Shown here: positions 24,739-36,500 of the stretch, piece after piece
How the letters are laid out: each line of letters starts with the position of its first letter
Position numbering within the stretch: the stretch's first letter is position 1
The notes under the pieces: generated by a model
Database searches by the model: none
The model's input: the letters and a program-made list of their open reading frames with translations, nothing else
What the model was told of the DNA's origin: nothing
From: Alphaproteobacteria bacterium MarineAlpha3_Bin2
GTDB taxonomy: Bacteria > Pseudomonadota > Alphaproteobacteria > Rhodospirillales > Casp-alpha2
Length of the DNA stretch: 64,000 nt
Assembly: GCA_002938315.1 (NCBI GenBank)
Contig: PTLL01000002.1
Span: 1-64,000, forward strand
Direction of reading: 5' to 3'
Translations under genes and position numbers: made by a program

Positions 24739-27249
24739 GTGACGGGATCTGAAACAAACCACGACATAAAGAACGGCAACGGTGGCTGGCGACTTGCACG
24801 CCGCCCATTGGTGTGGGCGGTGTTAAGTGTGGGATTGTCTGGCCTGGCGGTATATTTCCATCTGCAAGGCGCAGGCGTATTCGCCTTGACGCTGGGTGTA
24901 TCCGTATTGGCGTTGGCGGCGATTGCCGCTCTGGCGTGGAGCCTCGGCGCATCCGGGTCCGCCTCCCGGCTGCTTCTCACCGCGGCGGACGGTTCCAATG
25001 ACGGCCTGATGATCGCCGCCTCGGATGGCCGCTTCGAATACGCCAATCCCGCCTTTCACCGCTTGCTGCCTAATGCTCAATCCTTTGATGCCATAGAAAG
25101 GAGCATGGGAGAAAATGGCGATGAATCTACCGGGGCCGAATTCAAGCGGCTTCGGGCGAATGCGGAAAATGGCCTTGCCGGCCATGCCGAATTGGCGCTC
25201 GGCGGCCCATCTGGGGCGCTGGAATGGCGCAGGATTACCGTCAGCCCCATCGACGGCGGCGCGGGGGCCTTGTGGCGGGTCGAGGACATCACCGCGGGGC
25301 GCGAGGTTGACGCAGTGCGCCGGCAGGAGGAAACTTACCTGGCGGATTTCCTGGATTTGCTGCCGGTGGGGTTCTTTTCCGCCGATGCCACCGGTCGTTT
25401 CCGCTATGCCAATAAAACCCTCGGAGATTGGCTCGGAATCGCCCCCGAGGATATCGTTTCATCGCCGTTGGAAGATTTCCTCAGTATCGAGGACGAAGGC
25501 CCAATGGATAGCGGGGGGGACGTCGGCAACGCCGTCACCGTGACCTTCCGGTGCAAGGATGGTGATATTTTTAAGGCCTGGGTGGTCCAATCCCTAGGCG
25601 ACGGGATCGAAGGCCAGCCCGCCTATAGCCGTTCGGTGGTGTTGCGCGGCACCGAATGGCGCCGGCTGGATGCCAACCGGCCCGATGACGGGGATGCCGG
25701 TCCCGAAATCCGCCTGCATTGGTTGTTTGACGAGGCGCCGGTGGGCATCGTCCTGTTGGACCTCGACGGCAACATCGCCGAATGCAACCGGGCCTTCCTC
25801 AAGCTTATTGGCCTCAACCCGGAAGACCTGATCGGCCGGCCGTTTGCCGACCGGGTGGCGCAGGAGGATCGCGGCGATATCGCTGCCGCACTGTCCAAGG
25901 TGGTGATGGGAACGGCGCGGGCTACCCACATGGAAGCCCGCATGCCGGGTGCCGGTGGCCGCGAATTGATGACGTCGCTATATGCCAGCCGCTTGGAGGA
26001 CGCCATCGGAGAAATTTCAGGTCTGGCGCTGCACTTTATCGACACCACGGAACAGCGGAACCTTGAAGTTCAGTTTGCCCAATCCCAGAAAATGGAAGCC
26101 ATCGGCCAGCTCGCCGGCGGCATCGCCCATGATTTTAATAACCTGTTGACGGCGATGATCGGATTTTCCGACCTGTTGCTCAGCCGCCATGGCCCCGATG
26201 ATCCGTCCTTCGCCGACATTCAACAGATCAAGCAGAACGCCAACCGGGCGACCATCCTGGTGCGCCAATTGCTGGCGTTTTCGCGCAAACAGGCGTTGGC
26301 GCCGGTGCGCCTCGATGTCACCGAAACCATCAATGAGCTGACCTCGTTGTTGGGCCGGCTGATCGGCGAAAAAATTGAGCTGACCTTGGAGCACGGCGGC
26401 GGCCTCAGGCCGATCAAGGTCGACCGCGGCCAGTTCGACCAAATCATCATCAACCTTGCTGTCAATGCCAAGGACGCCATGCCCGGCGGCGGCCAGCTAA
26501 CTATTCGGACCTCTGAAACCATGCTTGATGCGCCGGTACAACGCGGCCCGGACCTGATGGCCAAGGGCCGCTATATCCTGATCGAAATGATCGATACCGG
26601 CACCGGCATTCGCAAGGAAGACATGGAACGCATCTTCGAGCCGTTCTTCTCGACCAAGAAGGTCGGTGCAGGCACCGGCCTGGGGCTTTCCACCGTCTAT
26701 GGCATCGTCCATCAGACTGGTGGGTCCATCTTCGTCGACAGCGCGCCGGGGGACGGCACCACCTTCAGCATCTATATGCCGGAATATACCGAACACGCCG
26801 AAGCCGAAGATATCGCATCAGGCGACGTCGCGCCGCCGCCCGCCGCCCTGGACGCGGCCGCCGCCGATGGCGACCTCACCGGCAGCGGTACGGTGTTGCT
26901 GGTCGAAGACGAAAACGCGGTCCGCCTGTTTGGCGCCCGGGCGCTCCGCAACAAGGGTTATACCGTGCTCGAGGCCGAAAACGGCGAAGGTGCGCTCGAT
27001 GTTATTAATGCCAACGATGCGACCATCGACTTAATTATCTCCGATGTGGTGATGCCGGGCATGGACGGCCACACCCTGGTTGGGCTGGTCCGCCATGAGC
27101 TGCCCGATGTGAAAGTCATCTTGATGTCGGGCTACGCCGAGGATGTCTTCCGCGACGAAATCGACCGCGACCCGTCCATCCAGTTCCTACCCAAACCGTT
27201 CAGCCTCAAGGGCCTTGCGGCCAAGGTCAAAGAGGTGATGGCGGAGTAG
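24739..27249 (+). CDS. cckA: Hybrid sensor histidine kinase CckA
   Basis: An 836-residue hybrid kinase that phosphorylates ChpT and thereby CtrA and CpdR. Two N-terminal membrane helices (about 24-43 and 47-69) are followed by PAS-like domains (about 75-190, 195-300, 310-440). The dimerisation domain has phospho-acceptor H464 in [20 protein letters not shown], the HATPase domain has [14 protein letters not shown] and [11 protein letters not shown], and the receiver domain has D769 in [13 protein letters not shown]. The start is GTG 24739. The flhB remnant just upstream is likely ancestral synteny. The frame is intact. Confidence 0.94.
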   Translation: MTGSETNHDIKNGNGGWRLARRPLVWAVLSVGLSGLAVYFHLQGAGVFALTLGVSVLALAAIAALAWSLGASGSASRLLLTAADGSNDGLMIAASDGRFEYANPAFHRLLPNAQSFDAIERSMGENGDESTGAEFKRLRANAENGLAGHAELALGGPSGALEWRRITVSPIDGGAGALWRVEDITAGREVDAVRRQEETYLADFLDLLPVGFFSADATGRFRYANKTLGDWLGIAPEDIVSSPLEDFLSIEDEGPMDSGGDVGNAVTVTFRCKDGDIFKAWVVQSLGDGIEGQPAYSRSVVLRGTEWRRLDANRPDDGDAGPEIRLHWLFDEAPVGIVLLDLDGNIAECNRAFLKLIGLNPEDLIGRPFADRVAQEDRGDIAAALSKVVMGTARATHMEARMPGAGGRELMTSLYASRLEDAIGEISGLALHFIDTTEQRNLEVQFAQSQKMEAIGQLAGGIAHDFNNLLTAMIGFSDLLLSRHGPDDPSFADIQQIKQNANRATILVRQLLAFSRKQALAPVRLDVTETINELTSLLGRLIGEKIELTLEHGGGLRPIKVDRGQFDQIIINLAVNAKDAMPGGGQLTIRTSETMLDAPVQRGPDLMAKGRYILIEMIDTGTGIRKEDMERIFEPFFSTKKVGAGTGLGLSTVYGIVHQTGGSIFVDSAPGDGTTFSIYMPEYTEHAEAEDIASGDVAPPPAALDAAAADGDLTGSGTVLLVEDENAVRLFGARALRNKGYTVLEAENGEGALDVINANDATIDLIISDVVMPGMDGHTLVGLVRHELPDVKVILMSGYAEDVFRDEIDRDPSIQFLPKPFSLKGLAAKVKEVMAE

Positions 27250-27407
27250 GGGGCATTGGTCAAAGGACCGAAATGGACGTGTTCCTTACGCTGGCAACCC
27301 ATGCAACAGGATCCGCGAAGCTTACACCTATTCGCCAATAATCACCGTGAACAAAAATAGAATACGGTATAATTAAATATTAATTATCAATAGGTTAAAA
27401 AAAGTTC

Positions 27408-27435
27408 TTGCCAATGAGAACAAAACATGTACTTT
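27408..27435 (+). promoter_or_regulatory. recA promoter with LexA-like box
   Basis: GAAC-AAAACAT-GTAC at 27418-27432 matches the alphaproteobacterial LexA direct repeat GAAC-N7-GAAC with one mismatch. It lies across a plausible promoter, TTGCCA (27408-27413) and TACTTT (27430-27435), 16 bases apart. LexA bound here would block RNA polymerase. Upstream sequence (27340-27400) is very AT-rich, like an UP element. The recA start is about 80 bases downstream. Confidence 0.6.
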
Positions 27436-27515
27436 TGGGATCAACAAAGGCTTATAAAGATTCAACGGCTTTCGTTGAACCATTAATGAACATGTGAAAT
27501 AAGAAAGGCTGTACC

Positions 27516-28691
<1,176 letters not shown>

Positions 28692-28729
28692 ATTTACGAT
28701 CTCCTCCCTGGAACGATCGTTCGATCCTG

Positions 28730-28767
28730 CGGCCCTTTCCCTCCCCCGGAAAGGGCCGTTTTTTTTG
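28730..28767 (+). terminator. Intrinsic terminator after recA
   Basis: An 11-base-pair perfect stem, CGGCCCTTTCC at 28730-28740 and GGAAAGGGCCG at 28748-28758, has a 7-base loop and is followed by eight T. This is a textbook Rho-independent terminator. Confidence 0.93.
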
Positions 28768-28847
28768 TATGCTGGTGAATGGGATAAATGCGTCGCCGAT
28801 GGTGTTGGGCGTTTCAATTTTGGCCGTCCTTGCCTAAATTATTCCCC

Positions 28848-31712
28848 ATGCAAACGGTCAACGATATTCGCCGGGCGTTTTTGGACTACTTCATCGGCCA
28901 CGGCCATGAGGAAGTGGCCTCGGCGCCGCTGGTGCCCTTGAACGATCCGACCTTGATGTTCGTCAACGCCGGCATGGTCCAGTTTAAGAACGTTTTCACC
29001 GGCATTGAAACCCGGCCCTATGATCGCGCCGTGACCTCGCAGAAGTGCGTGCGCGCCGGCGGCAAGCATAACGACCTGGAAAACGTCGGCTACACGGCGC
29101 GCCATCACACTTTTTTTGAAATGCTCGGCAATTTTTCCTTCGGCGATTATTTCAAGGACCTGGGCATTGAATTGGCCTGGAACCTGGTGACCAAGGATTT
29201 CGGCCTCGCTGCGGATAAGCTGCTGGTCACCGTGTACGCCGAGGACGATCAGGCCTTCGATTTGTGGAAGAAAATCGCCGGGCTTCCCGAAAGTAGAATT
29301 CTTCGCATTCCCACGTCGGATAATTTCTGGTCCATGGGCGACACCGGGCCGTGCGGGCCGTGTTCGGAAATCTTCTACGATCATGGCGATCACATACCCG
29401 GAGGCCCTCCCGGCAGCCCCGATGAGGACGGCGACCGCTTCATCGAGATTTGGAATTTGGTGTTCATGCAGTTCGAACAGGTGACCACGGAGGAACGCCA
29501 GGATTTGCCGAAACCGTCCATCGATACCGGTATGGGGCTGGAACGCATCGCCGCGGTAATGCAGGGCACTCACGACAATTATGAAATCGATATGTTTACC
29601 GCCCTCATTCAGGCATCTGCCGAGGCCTCAGCCACCGAGCCCGACGGCGAACACAACGTATCACATCGGGTCATCGCCGATCATTTGCGGGCCACCAGTT
29701 TCTTGATTGCCGATGGCGTCATGCCGTCCAATGAAGGGCGCGGCTATGTGCTGCGCCGGATCATGCGACGGGCCATGCGGCATGCCCACCTGATGGGCTG
29801 CCAAGACCCGCTGATGTGGCAGTTGGTACCGGCGCTCATGGACCAGATGGGCGCCGCCTATCCGGACCTCGTTCGCGCCGGGACGCTCATCACGGAAACC
29901 CTGAAGTTGGAGGAGACTCGATTCAAAAAGACCCTGGATCGGGGGCTGGGACTGCTTGATACGGCGACTGAGGGCATAGACGAAGGCGGTGTCCTCGACG
30001 GCGAAACCGCCTTTAAACTGTATGATACCTACGGTTTCCCCCTGGATTTGACCGAGGACGCGCTTCGCGGCATGGGTATGACGGTCGATAATGATGGTTT
30101 CGACGTCGCCATGGACCGCCAGCGCGCCGAAGCCAGGAAAGCCTGGTCCGGGTCCGGCGACGCCGCCACCGAAGAAATCTGGTTTAAAATCCGTGAAGAC
30201 CTGGGGGCCACCGAATTTCTGGGCTACGAGGCCGAACAGGCCGAGGCTCAGGTCCTGGCCCTGGTGGTCGGCGGCAACCGCACCGATATCGCCAAGGCCG
30301 GTGACGAGGCCTGCGTCATCGTCAACCAGACGCCTTTTTACGGCGAAGCCGGTGGCCAGGTCGGCGACACCGGGACCATCGCGGCGTCTGATGGGGTTGT
30401 CTTTACCGTCACCGATACCCAGAAACACGTCAATGACCTATATGTTCATGTCGGGCGGCTTGATGAAGGAGAATTGAAGGCCGGCGATGAGGTCCGCCTG
30501 GAAGTGGACGGCGACCGCCGCCGCCGGGTGCGGGCCAACCATTCGGCCACCCATTTGCTGCACGAAGCGTTGCGCCGCCGCCTGGGCGACCATGTGACTC
30601 AGAAAGGTTCCCTGGTGGCGCCGGACCGGCTGCGTTTCGACATCAGCCATCCGAAACCCCTGGAGGCCGATGAAATAACCGCCGTCGAGGCCGAGGTTAA
30701 CCGCCAGATCGGCCTTAAAAAAGAGGTCGTCACCCGCTTGATGGAACCCGATGCCGCCGTCGAAGCAGGCGCCATGGCGTTGTTCGGAGAAAAGTACGGG
30801 GATGAAGTGCGCGTCGTCTCTATGGGAGGAGAAGAGGCGGTTGATACGGCCGACGCGGCTTTTTCCACGGAACTGTGCGGTGGCACCCATGTCCGCAACA
30901 CCGGCGACATCGGAGTCTTTAGAATCCTGTCCGAGAGCGCCGTCGCAGCCGGGGTTAGGCGCCTCGAGGCGTTGACCGGCGACGGCGCCAAGGAATACCA
31001 AGATCAAGCCCGACAAACCCTTACGGCGACGACGGCGTTGGTGGGGGTCAAACCGGAACAACTGGTACAAAAAGTCGAAGAGTTATTGGGCCAGCGCCGG
31101 GACCTTGAGCGGCAGCTGATTGATATCCGCCGTCAAAGCGCAACCGGGGCTGGTGGCGATCAGGTGGCGAAGGCTCCCTCCAAACCCGGTGCAAAACCGG
31201 ACAAGACCGCCAATCCGGAACACGCCCTCGCCGATACGGCGGCGTTGTTGAAGGTGCAGGCCCAAGACGTGCCCGAACGGGTAGGGGCGCTGATTGAGGA
31301 AGTTCGAACCCTGGAGAGCGACATTAAAAAAATTCGCGATAAGATCGCCAGTGGCGACGGCGGGGATGCCGAAATCAAGGATGTCGGCGGCATTTCCTAC
31401 CAACCGCGGCTGCTCGACGCGATGCCGGCCAAGGAACTCAAAAGCCTGGCCGATGAATTGAAGGCCCAAATGGGCTCCGGCGTCATCGCCTTGGTTTCGG
31501 TGAACGATGGAAAGGCGTCCGTGGTTGTCGGCGTTACCGATGATTTGACCGAACGTGCCAGTGCCGTTGATCTGGTCCGCATCGGCTCGGCGGCGGTTGG
31601 CGGCAAGGGCGGCGGCGGGCGTCCCGATATGGCCCAGGCCGGCGGCCCCGATGGCACCAAGGGTCAAGCGGCGCTGGACGCCATCGAGGCCGCCATTGCT
31701 GAGGTCGGCTGA
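28848..31712 (+). CDS. alaS: Alanyl-tRNA synthetase
   Basis: A 954-residue class II synthetase in the usual alaS position after recA. The start [15 protein letters not shown] is the conserved N-terminus; an in-frame ATG 60 bases upstream is not. The catalytic domain contains [13 protein letters not shown] and [14 protein letters not shown]. The editing domain has the zinc-binding NHSATHLLH and CGGTHV motifs, and the C-terminal DHHA1-type C-Ala domain ends with a [12 protein letters not shown] motif. An extra Ala/Lys-rich insertion of about 30 residues (around [20 protein letters not shown]) lies in the linker coiled coil. It charges tRNA-Ala and clears mischarged Ser/Gly. Confidence 0.98.
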   Translation: MQTVNDIRRAFLDYFIGHGHEEVASAPLVPLNDPTLMFVNAGMVQFKNVFTGIETRPYDRAVTSQKCVRAGGKHNDLENVGYTARHHTFFEMLGNFSFGDYFKDLGIELAWNLVTKDFGLAADKLLVTVYAEDDQAFDLWKKIAGLPESRILRIPTSDNFWSMGDTGPCGPCSEIFYDHGDHIPGGPPGSPDEDGDRFIEIWNLVFMQFEQVTTEERQDLPKPSIDTGMGLERIAAVMQGTHDNYEIDMFTALIQASAEASATEPDGEHNVSHRVIADHLRATSFLIADGVMPSNEGRGYVLRRIMRRAMRHAHLMGCQDPLMWQLVPALMDQMGAAYPDLVRAGTLITETLKLEETRFKKTLDRGLGLLDTATEGIDEGGVLDGETAFKLYDTYGFPLDLTEDALRGMGMTVDNDGFDVAMDRQRAEARKAWSGSGDAATEEIWFKIREDLGATEFLGYEAEQAEAQVLALVVGGNRTDIAKAGDEACVIVNQTPFYGEAGGQVGDTGTIAASDGVVFTVTDTQKHVNDLYVHVGRLDEGELKAGDEVRLEVDGDRRRRVRANHSATHLLHEALRRRLGDHVTQKGSLVAPDRLRFDISHPKPLEADEITAVEAEVNRQIGLKKEVVTRLMEPDAAVEAGAMALFGEKYGDEVRVVSMGGEEAVDTADAAFSTELCGGTHVRNTGDIGVFRILSESAVAAGVRRLEALTGDGAKEYQDQARQTLTATTALVGVKPEQLVQKVEELLGQRRDLERQLIDIRRQSATGAGGDQVAKAPSKPGAKPDKTANPEHALADTAALLKVQAQDVPERVGALIEEVRTLESDIKKIRDKIASGDGGDAEIKDVGGISYQPRLLDAMPAKELKSLADELKAQMGSGVIALVSVNDGKASVVVGVTDDLTERASAVDLVRIGSAAVGGKGGGGRPDMAQAGGPDGTKGQAALDAIEAAIAEVG

Positions 31713-31887
31713 GAAATCACCGTCCTAGGCCTTCCGAGTCGGCGAGTCTGCTCTCTTTTTGCGAAAACACCCTTTGCCAAAGCCCAAGGCCCATGCGGGT
31801 TTTAGGGCGTCTATGGTCGTCTTTTCCCGGCTATCCTATTGTTAGTGCCTGTCGGCTCCATTACCGAGGCCGGTATAGGGGGGGGCA

Positions 31888-33201
31888 TTGGACCAATATT
31901 TAAATCCCATCTTTATCGAAGCCAAACTGGCGGAATTCGCGGCTTGGGCCCAAGCCCATATCTTTGTCCTCAGCGCCGTTATCCAGTTTGTCGTTATTGC
32001 GATCGCCTTTGTCATCGCCTGGATCGCGGCGGAGCGGTTTCGGCAGGTCCTGGAGAAAGACCGGGATTTTCCCTGGTACCAACGATACGGGCGGCCTGTC
32101 GCCCAGGCCCTGGCGCAGCTCAGCCTACCGGTTATTTGGCTGACGCTGCAGTGGTTCTCTGTTTTTGCCGCTGAAAACGCCGGCCGGTCCAGTCATCTGA
32201 TTGAAATCGTCGTTAGCCTGCTGACCGCCTGGGTGATTATCCGCTTGGCGTCGACCCTCATTCGTAACGCCGTCTGGTCGCGGGCCATCGCCATCGCCGC
32301 CTGGACCATTGCGGCGCTGAATATCACCGGGCTTCTGGACCCAACTACCGCCGTGCTCGGCACCATGGCCCTGCATTTTGGCGAGGTTAGGATTTCCATT
32401 CTCGGCGTCATCAAGGCGATGATTGCGCTGGGCGTATTGCTGTGGCTGGCCGGCAACCTGTCGCGTTTATTGGAAAGGCGCCTGAGCGCCATGCCGGGAG
32501 TGACGCCAGCGGCAGGCGTGTTATTCGGAAAATTGTTCCGGGTCATTCTGTTCACCATTGCCATTGTCGTCGCCCTCGATTCCGTTGGTATCGACCTCAC
32601 CGCATTCGCCGTTTTCTCCGGCGCCATCGGTTTAGGCATCGGCTTTGGCCTGCAGAAAGTTTTCTCCAATCTGATCAGCGGTGTGATTTTGTTGATGGAT
32701 CGCTCCGTCAAGCCGGGCGACGTGATTGCCATTGGCGAAACCTATGGCTGGATCAATGCCTTGAGTGCGCGATACGTGTCCGTCATCACCCGCGATGGCA
32801 TCGAACACCTGATCCCCAATGAGGAATTGATCTCGCAACGGGTTGAAAACTGGTCCTTTTCCAACCGGCTGGTGCGGTTGCGGTTGCCCATCGGGATATC
32901 TTACGACGCCGACGTCATCAAGGCGGGCGAGATCGCCGTCGAAGCGGCATCGGCGGTCGAACGAATATTGAGTGAACCGGCGCCGGTCTGCCATATCATC
33001 GGTTTTGGCGATAGCGCCATCAATATGGAACTCAGGGTCTGGATCAATGACCCGCGCAATGGCCTGATCAACGTCAAAAGCGCGATCCTTTTAGGGGTTT
33101 GGGAACGATTTGGCGAGCACGGCATCGACTTCCCGTTTCCGCAACGCGATTTGCACATCAAAAGTTCGGTGCTGCTTCCGGTCGAGGCCCCGGCGGCATA
33201 G
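31888..33201 (+). CDS. MscS-family mechanosensitive channel
   Basis: A 437-residue inner-membrane protein with about five N-terminal membrane helices. The pore-lining helix and beta domain read DSVGIDLTAFAVFSGAIGLG, then GFGLQKVFSNLISGVILLMD and RSVKPGDVIAIGETYGWINA, the classic MscS signature. The cytoplasmic vestibule ends about residue 430 with a FPQRDLHI-type motif. It releases solutes on hypo-osmotic shock. The start is TTG 31888 preceded by a run of seven G; no better ATG is in frame. It stands alone between alaS and the convergent cyclophilin gene. Confidence 0.88.
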   Translation: MDQYLNPIFIEAKLAEFAAWAQAHIFVLSAVIQFVVIAIAFVIAWIAAERFRQVLEKDRDFPWYQRYGRPVAQALAQLSLPVIWLTLQWFSVFAAENAGRSSHLIEIVVSLLTAWVIIRLASTLIRNAVWSRAIAIAAWTIAALNITGLLDPTTAVLGTMALHFGEVRISILGVIKAMIALGVLLWLAGNLSRLLERRLSAMPGVTPAAGVLFGKLFRVILFTIAIVVALDSVGIDLTAFAVFSGAIGLGIGFGLQKVFSNLISGVILLMDRSVKPGDVIAIGETYGWINALSARYVSVITRDGIEHLIPNEELISQRVENWSFSNRLVRLRLPIGISYDADVIKAGEIAVEAASAVERILSEPAPVCHIIGFGDSAINMELRVWINDPRNGLINVKSAILLGVWERFGEHGIDFPFPQRDLHIKSSVLLPVEAPAA

Positions 33202-33223
33202 AACGCGCCTTTGTCAGGGGTGG

Positions 33224-33772
33224 TTACTTAACGTCGGCGGCAACCCGCATGGAGATAATTTTGTCCGGATCATCAACGGCGCCGTTATCGTTCTCATCGC
33301 CGCGCTTGATGTTGCTGACGAATTTCATGCCCTCGGTAACCTTGCCCCAGACGGTGTATTTTCCGTCCAGATACCTGGACCGGGCGAAGACAATGAAAAA
33401 CTGGCTGTCAGCGCTATTCGGGCTTGCGGCCCTGGCCATGGAAAGGGTGCCCCTGACATGCGGTTCGTCGGAAAACTCCGCGTCGATGTTCTGCCCCGAA
33501 CCGCCGGTACCGGTTCCCGTGGGATCACCACCCTGGGCCATGAAGCCTTCGATGACGCGGTGAAAAACGATGCCGTCGTAAAAACCCTCGCGCACCAATT
33601 CCTTTATTCTGGCGACATGTTTCGGCGCCAGGTCTGGGCGCATTTCGATGACAACGGTCCCATCTTTGAGTTCCAACAACAAGGTGTTTTCCGGGTCGGC
33701 GGCTTCGGCCTCGGCATTCATCGCCAATCCTCCCAACAAAATCGAAATAAGGAATAATGCTGTTCGGACCAT
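33224..33772 (-). CDS. Cyclophilin-type peptidyl-prolyl isomerase, exported
   Basis: A 182-residue protein with a cleavable signal peptide (about 1-24, ending AEAEA-A). The cyclophilin domain has FYDGIVFHRVIEGFMAQGGD, then SMARAASPNSADSQFFIVF and LDGKYTVWGKVTEGM. Key catalytic residues (Arg of FHRV, the Q-F-F segment) are present. It would assist proline isomerisation during folding in the periplasm. It is 15 bases downstream of cheZ on the same strand and could be co-transcribed. The assignment to PpiA or PpiB subclass is not made. Confidence 0.92.
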   Translation of the reverse strand: MVRTALFLISILLGGLAMNAEAEAADPENTLLLELKDGTVVIEMRPDLAPKHVARIKELVREGFYDGIVFHRVIEGFMAQGGDPTGTGTGGSGQNIDAEFSDEPHVRGTLSMARAASPNSADSQFFIVFARSRYLDGKYTVWGKVTEGMKFVSNIKRGDENDNGAVDDPDKIISMRVAADVK

Positions 33773-33787
33773 TCAACCCTCTCGTTT

Positions 33788-34321
33788 TTAATCAAAAAGT
33801 TTATCGATTTCATCCTGTGTGATGCCTTCGCCATCCAGCGCCGGTCCCCGTAACAGTTTTTCTTCTTCGGTCATTTCTATTTCCGGCTGGACCTCGATCC
33901 GCTCAATTTCTTCCTTGCCCCGGACATTGATCAGGGCATTAACCCGATCCTCAACATAGGTCACCGAATTAACAACCTTGGTGATCCGTTGGCCGGTGAT
34001 GTCCTGGAACGAGCAGGCTTCGAAAACTTCGGCGCTGTGGGCGCTGATTTGGTCAAACTGATTGACCTGATCGGGGTCAGTAATGGATTTTTTCAATTCC
34101 ACAATGATATCGTCGTTTTTCTCCACGCACCCCATGATCGTGTCGGTGGCTTCTTCGGTGGCTTTGACGATGGCATCCAGTTGGTCGGACATGCTGTCGA
34201 AATGCATATTTTCATCCGCTGGCCGGTTGATGGCGGCAATTTCCTGACGCACCCGTTTCAAATATTTGAATAGGCCAAGCGGTTCCTTTTTCAGGAAATC
34301 TGATTCGGCGGATTGTTCCAT
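33788..34321 (-). CDS. cheZ: Alphaproteobacterial CheZ-like phosphatase
   Basis: A 177-residue helical protein with the CheZ core: LFKYLKRVRQEIAAI, a long helical region, and the catalytic segment EACSFQDITGQRITKVVNSV (Asp-Ile-Thr-Gly-Gln) around residues 104-123. It ends with an acidic linker and EGITQDEIDKLFD, the conserved CheY-binding tail. CheZ dephosphorylates CheY-P. It is complete, although cheR in this window is a remnant and flagellar genes are damaged. No other intact chemotaxis gene is visible here. Confidence 0.85.
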   Translation of the reverse strand: MEQSAESDFLKKEPLGLFKYLKRVRQEIAAINRPADENMHFDSMSDQLDAIVKATEEATDTIMGCVEKNDDIIVELKKSITDPDQVNQFDQISAHSAEVFEACSFQDITGQRITKVVNSVTYVEDRVNALINVRGKEEIERIEVQPEIEMTEEEKLLRGPALDGEGITQDEIDKLFD

Positions 34322-34440
34322 GTAAAAAAAATCCCTGGTCGGCCTATTGACGGCGAAACCTTACGGTCGAAAAAATCCGAACCTGTGTCCGCCGCAGGCC
34401 ATCATAAATTCGATTTAATTCAACGGAAACCCGTTACCGC

Positions 34441-34904
34441 CTATTTATTTCCCTTTTTCTTGGAATTCGCGCGAGGGGTGACCACGGATCCCGGGTCCGT
34501 TTTTAAGGATTGGAGCGCCAGGAAGGTCAATTTCTGGCGTTGTTCCTCGCTAATATCGTCGAGGATATGAACTTTGTTCTGGTGTACGGCCAGGGCTTGT
34601 TGGATCAAGGCTTGGCGTTCGGTTGTCAATTCGGGCTTTGCCCCCAGGTCCTCTTCGGCGGCTTTTAGTGAATCCAGAACCAATTGGCGGGTATCCTCAG
34701 GTGACAAAGAATCTAAGGGATCGGGGAGCGGCAAATCCGAAACGTCAGCATCCCCTGCCTGTGCGGGTTCTTGCATCGCGGGGGGGCGCCTGTGGCTATG
34801 TCTTTATAAACCTTTTTGATTTTTTGCTTGGTTTGTAAATTCTCCCGGGCGCTTTTATCCATCACAACGGAAAGCAGCGCCTTGGATAAGAAGTTTTTGA
34901 TCAT
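34441..34904 (-). pseudogene. Hypothetical gene interrupted by one-base shift in a G/C run
   Basis: From ATG 34904 the frame reads MIKNFLSKALLSVVMDKSAR, then QTKQKIKKVYKDIATGAPP, and reaches a run of seven C on the coding strand (34780-34786). After it, the sense moves to another frame that continues AMQEPAQAGDADVSDLPLPD to a basic end, KKKGNK. An eighth C would join both parts into one protein of about 154 residues with helical, Gln-rich sequence. The downstream part alone has an ATG at 34776 but no clear ribosome-binding site. Either the gene is frameshifted, or the tract is variable, or it is a sequence error. Function unknown; it lies upstream of cheZ. Confidence 0.65.
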
Positions 34905-35072
34905 TCCCGAAAAGTCTTCCTGCGGACCGCCTCAAAGAAAATCTTAAAAACAATATTTGTCATCACTCTAACCTGTGGTTTTGTTTCGGGCTAGGGTGGT
35001 TCTGACCCGATTGCCCCAAATCCCCTTATAAACGCTGGCAAAATTACGGCCGGGGCGTATTGTTGATGGGCC

Positions 35073-36488
35073 ATGAGACGAAATCGCAACGCCAAAATCC
35101 TGGCCACCTTGGGGCCCAGCACCTCGACGGAGGAAGGTATTGCCTCGTTGTTCGAGGTCGGCGCGGATGTATTTCGCCTGAATTTCAGCCATGGAAGCCA
35201 CGAAGACCATAAACGCCGTTTTGATACCATCCGTGGATTGGAAGAAAGGTTCAACCGTCCTGTCGGTATTCTCCTCGATCTGCAGGGGCCGAAACTTCGC
35301 CTCGGCGAATTCAAAGACGGCGAGATCAAGCTGGAAACGGGACAAAAATTTGATCTCGACCTTAGCCCGGAATTGGGTGGTAAAAGCCGGGCGCCGCTAC
35401 CGCATCCGGAAATTTTCAAGTCCTTGGAGGAGGGGACAGAACTGTTGCTCGACGATGGCAAAATCCGCCTGAAGGTTCTTAATTGCGGTGACGATTTCGC
35501 CAAAACCGAAGTTATAACCGGTGGCGAACTGTCCAACCACAAAGGCGTCAATGTCCCAAGCGCCGTTTTGGCGTTGTCTCCGTTGACGGATAAGGATCGT
35601 GAAGATTTGCGTTTTGGCTTGGACCTGGGCGTTGACTGGGTCGCCCTGTCTTTTGTCCAACGTCCCGAGGATATTGCCGAAGCCCGCAAGCTCATCGCCG
35701 GGCGTGCCGGGGTGATGGCCAAGTTGGAAAAACCCGCGGCCATGGAACATTTGGAAGAGATCATCAATCTGTCCGACGGCATTATGGTGGCAAGGGGCGA
35801 TTTGGGCGTCGAGGTGCCGCCAGAGGAAGTCCCGGCGCTTCAAAAACGTATCGTTTTCTCTTGCCGATCCGCCGGCAAGCCGGTGGTTGTGGCTACCCAG
35901 ATGCTTGAATCCATGATCCACTCTCCAACGCCGACGCGGGCCGAAGCCTCCGATGTGGCGACCGCCATTTACGATGGTGCGGACGCGGTGATGCTGTCGG
36001 CGGAAACGGCGGTCGGTGATTACCCCGTCGAAGCGGTGACCATGATGGATAGAATTATTCAAAAGGTGGAACGGGATCGGCATTACCGCAAGATGATGGA
36101 TGGTTTTCGCTATGATCCCGAATCAACGGCGGCCGACGCCATTACCGCCGCCGCCCGCCAAGTCGCCCACACCATTTCCGCCGCCGTCATCGTGACGTTT
36201 TCCTCGACCGGGTCGACAACACTGAGGTGCGCACGCGAAAGACCCAGTGTCCCACTTCTCAGCCTGACACCTAGGGCCGATACGGCCCGTAAGATGACCA
36301 TGGCGTGGGGTGTGCATTCGGTACAGACGGAGGATCTGAAGACCTTCCGCGACATGGTGATCAAGGCCATTCGCGTCGCCAAAACCGAAGGTTTCGCCGA
36401 TGTCGGCGACCCGTTGGTGATTACCGCCGGCGTTCCGTTCGGGACCCCCGGCGCCACCAATATTTTGCGCATTGCCTGGATTGATTAA
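35073..36488 (+). CDS. pyk: Pyruvate kinase
   Basis: A 471-residue glycolytic enzyme converting phosphoenolpyruvate and ADP to pyruvate and ATP. The N-terminal barrel starts KILATLGPSTSTEEGIASLF and contains RLNFSHGSHEDH, LLDLQGPKLRLG, MAKLEKPAAMEHLEEIIN and IMVARGDLGVEVP. The signature ATQMLESMI and AVMLSAETAVGDYPVEAV follow, then the C-terminal allosteric domain ending ATNILRIAWID. Length and motif order are standard for the alphaproteobacterial enzyme. It stands alone, 12 bases before an AEC transporter gene. Confidence 0.97.
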   Translation: MRRNRNAKILATLGPSTSTEEGIASLFEVGADVFRLNFSHGSHEDHKRRFDTIRGLEERFNRPVGILLDLQGPKLRLGEFKDGEIKLETGQKFDLDLSPELGGKSRAPLPHPEIFKSLEEGTELLLDDGKIRLKVLNCGDDFAKTEVITGGELSNHKGVNVPSAVLALSPLTDKDREDLRFGLDLGVDWVALSFVQRPEDIAEARKLIAGRAGVMAKLEKPAAMEHLEEIINLSDGIMVARGDLGVEVPPEEVPALQKRIVFSCRSAGKPVVVATQMLESMIHSPTPTRAEASDVATAIYDGADAVMLSAETAVGDYPVEAVTMMDRIIQKVERDRHYRKMMDGFRYDPESTAADAITAAARQVAHTISAAVIVTFSSTGSTTLRCARERPSVPLLSLTPRADTARKMTMAWGVHSVQTEDLKTFRDMVIKAIRVAKTEGFADVGDPLVITAGVPFGTPGATNILRIAWID

Positions 36489-36500
36489 CCCGGCGGCTTC

